DNA from: Streptococcus suis
GTDB taxonomy: Bacteria; Bacillota; Bacilli; Lactobacillales; Streptococcaceae
Length of the DNA: 64,000 nt
Direction: 5' to 3'
Assembly: GCA_002831545.1 (NCBI GenBank)
Contig: CP025095.1
Span: 992,001 to 1,056,000 of the forward strand
Shown: positions 55,982 through 63,681 of the stretch, one piece after another
Position numbering within the stretch: position 1 is the first letter of the stretch
Layout: each line of letters opens with the position of its first letter
Position numbers and translations under genes: made by a program
Notes under the pieces: generated by a model
Seen by the model: only the letters and a program-made list of their open reading frames with translations
The model's database searches: none
Told to the model about the DNA's origin: nothing

Positions 55982-57228
55982 ATGGAATTTACTAACGAAA
56001 TGATTAAAGAGCTTAAAACAGCTCTAAAAGATAAAAACTTAGCACCTCATCACAAACGTATTCAAGCAGTATATCTCAGGGCTATCCATACTCCCTACAA
56101 AGCGATTATGGACATGCTGGATGTCTCACACGATACAATTTGGAGATTGACTAAGAAATATCAAGAATATGGTTTAACAGGCATTACTTCAGATGCTAGA
56201 GGAGGTCGTCGCCACTCTTATATGACAGTTGAAGAAGAACAAGCCTTCTTGAGTGAGCAGTTAACTTCTGCTGTAAATGGAGAATTTGTGACTGTTGAAT
56301 CCCTCTATAGAGCTTATCAAGATAAAATTGGTCGCACGACAACTAAAGATGGTTTCTACCAACTATTGAAACGTCATGGATGGGTCAAAGAATCAAAAGA
56401 TTCTTTGAGACGGGAAATAAAGGGAGCGGGAAAGAACTCGACTGGTCAAAAAAGAGTTCGTCTTCCCGCCCCCGCACAGTTGATTAGGTCAGATTTGGAG
56501 TGTAAAACACGAACAAATCTGTCAATCAACCACTGCGCTGAGATGTTGACACGAACCCTGAGAAGCGAGATTAAACTTTTTGCCCAGCCTCAACAAAAGT
56601 TAGCCCCCGTCCAGAACATCCAAAGAAAGCAGACGCCGAAACGATTCTAGCGTCTAAAAATAAAATCTTTGTACAAGGAAAAGTCAGGTAAGCGGTTTCT
56701 TGGACAAAATTCCTATAAGCAAACCCGTCTTCGCTTTCCAATTTCCGAGCTCAGGAAAAAGTCTGCTCCCAGCAGACTTTTTGTATCAAGATGAGGCAGG
56801 GGTTGGTTGGATTAGTAAACTAGGGGCATGTTGGAGCCCTAAAAAGCACCGTCCGAATATCTCAAGTCATCACATCCGCGAATTTCGTTACTGCTATGGT
56901 GCGGTAGATGCCCATACAGGTGAATCTTTCTTCATAATAGCTGGTGATAGCTGATGGTTGTAATACCGCTTGGGTGAATGAATTTTTACGACAATTATCA
57001 GAAGCTTATCCCAATGACTACATCATTTTAGTCATGAACAATGCAAATTGGCATAAATCTCAGGCACTTGAAATACCTGATAATATTGAATTTACATTCA
57101 TACCACCATATACCCCAGATATGAATCCCATTGAACAAGTTTGGGCAGAAATCCGAAAACGCGGCTTTAAGAACAGAGCCTTTCAAACATTGGAATCAGT
57201 CATTGATAAGCTCCAAGAAATCATTTGA
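55982..57228 (+). pseudogene. IS630-family transposase, broken by insertions
   Basis: The N-terminal helix-turn-helix part is intact from ATG 55982 (FTNEMIKELKTALKD, DVSHDTIWRLTKKYQEYG) to about residue 140. At 56422 a 170-bp repeat interrupts it. The frame resumes as PEHPKKADAE.. and is then disturbed again around 56660-56790 by sequence with a terminator-like hairpin (AAAAAGTCTGCT/AGCAGACTTTTT). The DDE core continues from about 56790 (YQDEAGVGWISKLGA), with another frameshift near 56945 after FFIIAG. The second catalytic Asp is changed: VMNNANWHKS instead of VMDNAIWH. The C-terminal PYTPDMNPIEQVWAEIRK holds the Glu. Clearly inactive. Confidence 0.8.
56422..56591. repeat. 170-bp MITE-like repeat, copy 1 (inside the IS630 gene)
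   Basis: It begins GGGAGCGGGAAAGAACTCGA and ends TTTTTGCCCAGCCTC. A copy of the same length, about 90% identical, lies at 62031-62200. The right end equals the terminal repeat of the IS1182 element at 2688-2706, and the left end is a diverged reverse complement of it. No gene inside. Confidence 0.75.
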
Positions 57229-57279
57229 GGGTTAAATAGTGAGAATCTAAAAAGTATTGTACATAGAAAATGGATCTGT

Positions 57280-57631
57280 TTAGATTTTGAAATCGAATGA
57301 GTATAAACCTAAGACTTCACCAAAGCGTAGACCTGTTTTTAATTGAAGATAGAGCAAGTAGTCAAGAATATTGTATTCCTTGTTTATGTTATATTTTCAA
57401 GTTGATAGAAGTTTATAGTAATCAACAGTACTTGTGATAGCTTTTTCAGTTTTGATTTTCCGACTAGCTTGTCCTGCGATGATAACTCCGTCAGTAAAAT
57501 CAGTAATGGAAAGTTTGTCTCGTTTAGCGAATTTTAATATTTTTCGTATTTCTGAATTTAGTCTTTTAACAGTATGGTTACATGCATTTTCTTCATGCGT
57601 TTGTCCTGCGACGGCGTGGGTTGAAATTTGA
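57280..57631 (-). pseudogene. Tyrosine recombinase (integrase) remnant
   Basis: Read on the minus strand, the sequence gives HAVAGQTHEENACNHTVKRL, later KFAKRDKLSITDFTDGV, then a TGA after YYKLLST, and in the same frame KEYNILDYLLYLQLKTGLRFGEVLGLY. The last part is the start of an integrase catalytic domain (TGLRxGE with the first catalytic Arg). The C-terminal catalytic residues are missing. It is a fragment of a phage- or ICE-type integrase, left beside the polysaccharide locus. Confidence 0.65.
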
Positions 57632-57654
57632 CAAAATGATGGGGGGGGTATAAT
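57628..57654 (+). promoter_or_regulatory. galE: galE/polysaccharide promoter with G8 tract in the spacer
   Basis: TTGACA (57628-57633) and TATAAT (57649-57654) are both perfect consensus hexamers, separated by only 15 bp. The spacer is AAATGAT followed by eight consecutive G (57641-57648). Slipped-strand changes in this tract would move the two boxes through the optimal 17-bp spacing, so the promoter is a strong candidate for phase variation. Confidence 0.7.
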
Positions 57655-57687
57655 AGAAGTATTAGTGTCTGAAAATAGAAGGAAAAA

Positions 57688-58704
57688 ATGAAGAAAATAT
57701 TAATTACAGGTGGTTGTGGTTATATTGGTTCTCATACTTGCATAGCGTTACTTGAAGCAAGCTATGATGTTGTTGTGATTGATAACTTGATTAACTCTAG
57801 CAAGAAAAGTTTAGAGGCTATCGAAACAGTTACAGGAAAATCTTTAACATTTTACCAAGGTGATATTCGTGATAAGGAATTGTTGGAGAATATTTTCAAA
57901 CAGGAACAGATAGAAGCTGTTATACATTTTGCAGGGCTAAAAGCTGTTGGGGAATCAGTTGAAATACCTTTGGAATATTATCACAATAATGTGGCAGGAA
58001 CATTGACATTACTCGAGGTGATGCGACAGTACAATTGTAAAAAGATAATCTTTAGTTCTTCAGCCACAGTGTATGGAGCTCCCGAGATAAATCCAATTCC
58101 AGAAGATGCAAAACTTTCTGTAACCAATCCATACGGTAGAACAAAATTGATGCTTGAGAGTATTTTGCGTGATTTGTACCACTCAGATCAGACTTGGAAG
58201 ATAACCCTGTTAAGGTATTTTAATCCTATAGGTGCTCATCAGTCGGGATTACTGGGAGAAAGTCCACAAGACATCCCTAATAATTTGCTTCCCTATATCA
58301 CACAGGTCGCTATTGGTCAGCTTCCCTATATTCGAGTTTTTGGTCAAGACTATCCGACCAAGGATGGTACGGGAGTTAGGGACTATATTCATGTGATGGA
58401 CTTGGCTACAGGGCATTTAGCGGCTTTAGAACATTTAGAAAATCAACAAAGTTTAGAAGTTTATAATTTGGGAACAGGTCAGGGTTACTCTGTTTTAGAA
58501 CTAATCCAGATGATGTCTGAAGTTGTTGGTCAGTCGCTCCCTTATAAAATCATGGACAGGCGTCCTGGTGATATTGCAACATGTTTTGCGGATGCAAGTA
58601 AAGCTGAACAAGAATTGGGGTGGAAAGCTCAGTTTGATATTAAAGATATGTGTCGAGATTCTTGGAGATGGCAGCAAAAGTATCCTCAAGGATTTAAAGA
58701 TTAA
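57688..58704 (+). CDS. galE: UDP-glucose 4-epimerase
   Basis: A 338-residue extended SDR enzyme that interconverts UDP-glucose and UDP-galactose (some members also UDP-GlcNAc/GalNAc). NAD motif ITGGCGYIGSHTC (about 5-17), catalytic Ser in FSSSATVYG and YGRTK (Tyr and Lys of YxxxK). Full length. First gene of the polysaccharide operon, with a GAAGGA ribosome site, so it probably supplies a galactose-type precursor. The gap to the next gene is 26 bp. Confidence 0.92.
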   Translation: MKKILITGGCGYIGSHTCIALLEASYDVVVIDNLINSSKKSLEAIETVTGKSLTFYQGDIRDKELLENIFKQEQIEAVIHFAGLKAVGESVEIPLEYYHNNVAGTLTLLEVMRQYNCKKIIFSSSATVYGAPEINPIPEDAKLSVTNPYGRTKLMLESILRDLYHSDQTWKITLLRYFNPIGAHQSGLLGESPQDIPNNLLPYITQVAIGQLPYIRVFGQDYPTKDGTGVRDYIHVMDLATGHLAALEHLENQQSLEVYNLGTGQGYSVLELIQMMSEVVGQSLPYKIMDRRPGDIATCFADASKAEQELGWKAQFDIKDMCRDSWRWQQKYPQGFKD

Positions 58705-58730
58705 GTAGAAAAAGGAATGATATTCTCGTT

Positions 58731-59468
58731 ATGGAAGAAATTAAAAATGAGCAGATAGATTTGATGAATGTTGTTCGATTTTTGCGAACACATCTTTTTA
58801 AAATAATTATTTTGGGACTAATTGGTGCTATTATCATGTTTGGATATGCTATGTTTATGGTTGCTCCAAAATATAGTTCTACAACTCAGTTATTGGTCAC
58901 GCGTAATGAGACCATTGAGCAACAAAGCTACCAAAATGAAACAAGAACCAACCTAGAGATGATACCGACTTACAAAGAAATTTTAGTGAGTGAACCGGTG
59001 TTAGATGAAGTGGTCAAAGAAGTTGGAGGCCAGGTTACAGTAGGTCGTTTGAAAAGTAATTTAACATTCAACCATTCTGATGAGAAATCTCAAACCTTCA
59101 CACTATCATTAAAATGGAATAGCCCTGATGAGGCACAACGAATACTAACGATTATAACAGAGAAGTTTACACAGGTCTTACAGACGATTTATGGGGACAA
59201 TGTATCTAAGGTGGTTGTTCTATCAAAAGCGTCTTATAGTGCGGGGAAAACGGAACCAAATTTAAAAAAATATGCCTTAATTGGTGCCGTGATTGGCGGA
59301 GTTTCAGCCATTGTACAAGCACTTTATATGATGTTGGCAGATAATACAGTAACTAATGCAGAATTTTTAGAAAGTATGAACCTAGTTGTTTTGGGGGAAC
59401 TATATACAATGTCCCCAAAAGAACAGCAAAATAGTCGCTTACAAGAACAGAGTTCAAGACGTAGATAG
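58731..59468 (+). CDS. wzd: Capsule chain-length/kinase-modulator protein Wzd (CpsC type)
   Basis: A 245-residue membrane protein of the Wzz/CpsC family with two membrane helices (about 22-45 and 178-200) and an extracellular domain between them. The C-terminal cytoplasmic tail, ending in SSRRR, would contact and activate the Wze kinase encoded next. It helps set polysaccharide length and export. The usual LytR-type (wzg) gene is not upstream. Confidence 0.88.
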   Translation: MEEIKNEQIDLMNVVRFLRTHLFKIIILGLIGAIIMFGYAMFMVAPKYSSTTQLLVTRNETIEQQSYQNETRTNLEMIPTYKEILVSEPVLDEVVKEVGGQVTVGRLKSNLTFNHSDEKSQTFTLSLKWNSPDEAQRILTIITEKFTQVLQTIYGDNVSKVVVLSKASYSAGKTEPNLKKYALIGAVIGGVSAIVQALYMMLADNTVTNAEFLESMNLVVLGELYTMSPKEQQNSRLQEQSSRRR

Positions 59469-59492
59469 ATAAGTTGGAAAGGAGGCAATCTA

Positions 59493-60215
59493 ATGTTGTT
59501 TAAAAAGAAACGTAGAAATAGACAGAGTTTGGCTGTTGAACAAAAAAAAGGAGCACCACTTTATACATATGTAGAACCAGAATCACAAAATTCTGAACGA
59601 ATTCGAATGTTGCGCACTAATTTAGAGTTCATACAAGTTAATGATTCATTGAAGTCGATTGCGGTGACATCGTCTATTCCTGGAGAGGGAAAGTCAACAG
59701 TAGCGGCAAATTTGGCGGTAAGTTTAACGGCAACAGGAAAGAATGTTTTGCTTGTTGACACTGATTTAAGAAGACCAACTGTTCATAAGACACTTAGGGT
59801 GTCAAGATTTCCTGGGATATCAGATTTAATCTTAAACCCCAATATTCCAGCTAAAGATGTTATTTGTTTCAAGGAAGATGTATCGCTCTTTGTTATGCCA
59901 GCGGGCGAGTTGCCATCAAATCCATCAGAGTTGCTCGCCTCTCAGAATATGAAGAAAATTATGGAGGAACTGGAAAAGCATTTTGATTATATCATTTATG
60001 ATGTTCCGCCGATTAATAGCGTTACAGACCCTCAAATTATAGCGAGCCGTGTTGATGGAGTTATCCTTGTAGTACGCTCTGGCTATGTTCATAAAGATGA
60101 GGTGAGAAGGAGTCGGACAGCTTTGGAAAACGTCGAGGCACGTATTTTAGGTTGTGTGTTAAACGATGTGCCAATGGATCAGGATGATAAATACTATTAT
60201 TACAAAAAAGAGTGA
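59493..60215 (+). CDS. wze: Capsule tyrosine kinase Wze (CpsD type)
   Basis: A 240-residue bacterial tyrosine kinase. Walker A SSIPGEGKSTVAANLA (about 57-72), Walker A' VLLVDTDLRRPT and Walker B FDYIIYDVPPI. The C-terminal tyrosine cluster KYYYYKKE is the autophosphorylation site. It works with Wzd to control polymerisation. No cognate phosphatase gene (wzh) is seen in the window. Confidence 0.92.
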   Translation: MLFKKKRRNRQSLAVEQKKGAPLYTYVEPESQNSERIRMLRTNLEFIQVNDSLKSIAVTSSIPGEGKSTVAANLAVSLTATGKNVLLVDTDLRRPTVHKTLRVSRFPGISDLILNPNIPAKDVICFKEDVSLFVMPAGELPSNPSELLASQNMKKIMEELEKHFDYIIYDVPPINSVTDPQIIASRVDGVILVVRSGYVHKDEVRRSRTALENVEARILGCVLNDVPMDQDDKYYYYKKE

Positions 60216-60232
60216 AAATTTAGGAGAGAAGA

Positions 60233-62029
60233 ATGTCTAGAAGTTTAAAAGTCCTTATATTAATTGCCGTGGATTTGATAATGATGGCTGTTTCGATGTA
60301 TGCAAGTATGCAATTCCTAGACATTCTTTTTTCGATGACTTGGTCCACTTTTGGGCTTACCTACGTCCTTGTTGGTGCGGTCTATGTGTTTTTTTCTAGA
60401 AAACAGAGGCTTTTTTCAAGAGTAACACGCTTTACTGATCAAGATACGTTGTTGAGACTGACTTTTAGTTTAGTACTTGCTTATGTCGTCGGATTTCTGT
60501 TTTCTGCGCTTGTCTTACATTTTGTAAGTTTTCGTTTTTCTCTTATCTCCCTCGTTTTTTCAATCGTATTATTAACTTTTCCACGTTTGGCTTGGAGGAG
60601 CTATTATCAAATTCATAATCGAAAAGTAGGGGCATCAAATCAGTCTCTATCTACATTAGTGGTCGGTGCAGGTGAAGGGGCACATTTGTTTATAAAAACA
60701 ATCGGCGAAGAAAAACTTCCTTATCGTATTGTCGGTATTGTTGATGATGATGTAAAGAAGAGGGGAACTCATATTGGCGGTGTGGGTGTTTTGGGAACGA
60801 GCCGAGATATTCCAGATATTATCCTTCAACAAGATGTGAAACAAGTTGTCATTGCGATTCCCTCGTTATCAGGTAAAGAACGTGAGCGCATTGTTGAGAT
60901 TTGCCAGCAAGCACATGTTCCAGTATTCAATATGCCGAATATTGAGGATGTTCTATCTGGGAAGTTATCCATCAGTGCACTGAGGGAAATTGATATTGCT
61001 GATTTGCTAGGAAGACCTGAGGTGGTCTTGCAACAAGAACGTTTGAGTGAGTATTTTGCGCAAAAAACAGTTTTGGTTACTGGTGCAGGGGGTTCAATCG
61101 GTTCGGAGATTTGTCGGCAGGTTGCGCGTTTTTCACCCAAGCGATTACTGTTATTGGGGCATGGTGAAAATTCTATTTACCTCATTCATAGAGAATTGCA
61201 GGCTAGCTATAAGGGTGTGATTGACATTGTTCCAATCATTGCTGATATCCAAGACAGAGAGCGCTTATTTCAGATTCTTGCTGACTATCGTCCCAATATC
61301 GTTTATCATGCAGCAGCACATAAGCATGTTCCTTTGATGGAATACAATCCACATGAAGCAGTAAAAAACAATATTTTCGGTACAAAAAATATCGCCGAAG
61401 CGGCTAAGGCGAATAAGGTTGAGAAGTTTGTCATGGTTTCGACAGATAAAGCTGTTAATCCACCAAATGTCATGGGAGCAACAAAACGTGTTGCAGAAAT
61501 GATTGTCACAAACTTAAATGAAAAAGACAGTACGCAATTTGTTGCCGTACGCTTTGGTAATGTACTAGGCAGTCGAGGAAGTGTTGTTCCACTCTTTAAA
61601 GAACAGATAAAGAATGGAGGTCCTGTTACAGTGACCGACTTCCGTATGACTCGTTACTTCATGACGATTCCTGAAGCTAGTCGATTAGTGATACAGTCGG
61701 GTTATCTAGCGAAGGGTGGAGAGGTATTTGTTTTGGATATGGGAGAACCCGTTAAGATTTTGGACTTGGCACGTAAAGTCATCAAACTCAGTGGGCATAC
61801 TGAGGAAGAAATTGGTATTGTCGAATCGGGTATTCGACCAGGTGAAAAATTGTACGAAGAATTGCTCTCTACGGATGAACGAGTCAGCGAACAAATCTAT
61901 GACAAAATTTTTGTTGGTCGAGTGCAAAATTATGACAAGGAAACGGTCGAACAATTCATCCAAAGTTTAGCTGAAAAATCTACTGAAGCCTTGAAAAAAA
62001 CTTTAATTGACTTTGCAAAACAGGAATAG
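60233..62029 (+). CDS. UDP-GlcNAc 4,6-dehydratase-like membrane enzyme (PglF/CapD family)
   Basis: A 598-residue protein. Residues about 1-130 have four membrane helices; about 140-260 a CoA-binding-like Rossmann domain (VVGAGEGAHLF); about 275-560 an SDR domain with VTGAGGSIGSEICRQV, VSTDKAVNPPNVMGATKR and VRFGNVLGSRGSV. In this subfamily Met replaces the usual Tyr of YxxxK, as seen here (MGATK). It converts UDP-GlcNAc to a 4-keto-6-deoxy sugar. The aminotransferase encoded next would then add the 4-amino group. Confidence 0.88.
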   Translation: MSRSLKVLILIAVDLIMMAVSMYASMQFLDILFSMTWSTFGLTYVLVGAVYVFFSRKQRLFSRVTRFTDQDTLLRLTFSLVLAYVVGFLFSALVLHFVSFRFSLISLVFSIVLLTFPRLAWRSYYQIHNRKVGASNQSLSTLVVGAGEGAHLFIKTIGEEKLPYRIVGIVDDDVKKRGTHIGGVGVLGTSRDIPDIILQQDVKQVVIAIPSLSGKERERIVEICQQAHVPVFNMPNIEDVLSGKLSISALREIDIADLLGRPEVVLQQERLSEYFAQKTVLVTGAGGSIGSEICRQVARFSPKRLLLLGHGENSIYLIHRELQASYKGVIDIVPIIADIQDRERLFQILADYRPNIVYHAAAHKHVPLMEYNPHEAVKNNIFGTKNIAEAAKANKVEKFVMVSTDKAVNPPNVMGATKRVAEMIVTNLNEKDSTQFVAVRFGNVLGSRGSVVPLFKEQIKNGGPVTVTDFRMTRYFMTIPEASRLVIQSGYLAKGGEVFVLDMGEPVKILDLARKVIKLSGHTEEEIGIVESGIRPGEKLYEELLSTDERVSEQIYDKIFVGRVQNYDKETVEQFIQSLAEKSTEALKKTLIDFAKQE

Positions 62030-62030
62030 A

Positions 62031-62200
62031 GGGAGTGGGAAAGAACTCGACTGGTCTAAAAAGAGTTCGTTTTCCCACCCCCGCACAGTTGATTAGGTCA
62101 GATTTGGAGTGTGAAACACGAACAAATCTGCCAATCAACCACTGCGCTGAGATGTTGACACGAACTCTGAGTAGTGGAGCTGGGCTTTTTGCCCAGCCTC
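62031..62200. repeat. 170-bp MITE-like repeat, copy 2
   Basis: Same length as and about 90% identical to 56422-56591. It starts 1 base after the dehydratase stop codon and includes a stem AACTC/GAGTT and, near the right end, GGGC-TTTTT-GCCC, which may act as a terminator inside the operon. Confidence 0.75.
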
Positions 62201-62223
62201 CTAGAGTGTAAAAAATATCTTTA

Positions 62224-62325
62224 TACTCAATGAAAATCAAAATCCGACTAGGCGACGCAGATGCAGATAGAACTGAAGTTCATCAAATCAAGTCAACAAC
62301 GTCTGATTTTGATTTTCGAAGAGTA
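62224..62325. repeat. Short inverted-repeat element
   Basis: Ends TACTCAATGAAAATCAAAAT (62224-62243) and ATTTTGATTTTCGAAGAGTA (62306-62325) are inverted repeats, about 18 of 21 positions paired with the next base. They match a common streptococcal repeat beginning with ACTCAATGAAAATCAAA. Outer flanks CTAGAGTGTAA (62201-62211) and TTACATTCTAG (62326-62336) also pair. No gene inside. Confidence 0.6.
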
Positions 62326-62417
62326 TTACATTCTAGGAAGACTAGAAAAAGTAACTGTACAGGATGGTGTATCAGAGTATTCTCCCTGTCTTAGAATGAA
62401 ATAGTTAGGAGTAAGAT

Positions 62418-63668
62418 ATGGCGTTTGAACGTTCAAGGAGCTTTTTCCCTTTTGAAAATAAAGTTTGGCTCTCATCTCCCACAATGCATGGAGATGAAAT
62501 GACCTATATGCAAGAAGCATATAATAGCAATTGGATGACAACAGCAGGTTCTAATATCAATGCTCTAGAAGAATTGCTCCAAGATTATACAAAGAGCGAA
62601 CATGCGGTGGCCTTATCATCTGGTACAGCTGCTTTGCATCTGGCTATCAAATTGGCAGGAGTGAAGGCAGGTGATTATGTTTTTTGTTCCGACATGACTT
62701 TTTCAGCGACAGTCAATCCTGTGACATATGAAGGTGGGATTCCAATCTTTATTGACTCAGAAGCAGATACCTGGAACATGGATCCTAAAGCATTGGAAAA
62801 AGCTTTTGAGTTGTATCCAGATGTGAAGGTAGTGGTACTGGTTCATCTGTATGGCGTTCCAGCAAAACTTGACGAAATCCAAGAAATCTGTGAAAAGCAT
62901 GGTGCGATTTTGATCGAAGATGCAGCAGAGTCATTAGGGGCAACCTATAAAGAAAAGCAGACAGGGACATTTGGTCGCTATTCCATCATCTCCTTTAATG
63001 GAAATAAGATTATTACCGGTTCAAGTGGCGGTGCATTACTAACTTCTGACTTACATGCAGCCAATAAGACGAGGAAATGGTCAACACAGGCGCGTGAGCA
63101 AGCTGCTTGGTATCAACATGAGGAAATCGGCTATAACTATCGTATGAGTAATGTGATAGCTGGAGTGGTGCGTGGACAGATGCCATATCTTGAGCAACAC
63201 ATTGCACAGAAAAAAGCTATCTATGAACGCTATCAGGAAGGTCTGAAAGATTTACCTATTCAGATGAATCCTTTTGATGCGGAAAATAGTTCACCAAACT
63301 ACTGGTTGTCCTGTCTGACTATCAATCCAGAAGCAATGACCAAGCAAGTTCGTTCGGATAATGATGTACTTTATACGAAGGCAAAAGGAAAGACTTGTCC
63401 GTCAGAAATTTTAGATGCCCTGAACTCAATAAATGCTGAAGGTCGTCCTATCTGGAAGCCCATGCATTTGCAGCCCATTTTTAGGTTAAATCCTTTTGTA
63501 ACTGCAAGGGGAGATGGTCGTGCACAAACAAATGCCTACATTGTAGAAGAAACCGCTGAAGTAGGGACAGATATCTTTGAAAGAGGGTTGTGCCTACCGA
63601 GTGATAATAAAATGACAGTGGAAGAGCAAAATCGCATTATCGAAGTAATTAGAGCATGTTTTGAGTAG
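62418..63668 (+). CDS. DegT/DnrJ/EryC1/StrS-family aminotransferase (PglE-like)
   Basis: A 416-residue PLP-dependent sugar aminotransferase. PLP-binding region SSGTAALHLAIKLAG, Asp in IEDAAESLGATYKE and Schiff-base Lys in ISFNGNKIITGSSGG (about residue 195). It probably transfers an amino group to the 4-keto sugar made by the preceding enzyme, giving a UDP-4-amino-4,6-dideoxy sugar. RBS TAGGAG upstream. Separated from the dehydratase by 388 bp of repeats, so it may need its own promoter or read-through. Confidence 0.9.
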   Translation: MAFERSRSFFPFENKVWLSSPTMHGDEMTYMQEAYNSNWMTTAGSNINALEELLQDYTKSEHAVALSSGTAALHLAIKLAGVKAGDYVFCSDMTFSATVNPVTYEGGIPIFIDSEADTWNMDPKALEKAFELYPDVKVVVLVHLYGVPAKLDEIQEICEKHGAILIEDAAESLGATYKEKQTGTFGRYSIISFNGNKIITGSSGGALLTSDLHAANKTRKWSTQAREQAAWYQHEEIGYNYRMSNVIAGVVRGQMPYLEQHIAQKKAIYERYQEGLKDLPIQMNPFDAENSSPNYWLSCLTINPEAMTKQVRSDNDVLYTKAKGKTCPSEILDALNSINAEGRPIWKPMHLQPIFRLNPFVTARGDGRAQTNAYIVEETAEVGTDIFERGLCLPSDNKMTVEEQNRIIEVIRACFE

Positions 63669-63681
63669 GAAAGAAGGAGTA

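Larger units (their letters stand above)
57229..57687. other. Region between IS630 remnant and galE
   Basis: Apart from the integrase remnant and the galE promoter, nothing else coding is seen here. Confidence 0.5.

Noticed and set aside
57434..57631. + strand open frame of 65 codons before galE
   Set aside because: It is the antisense of the integrase remnant, which reads sensibly on the minus strand.
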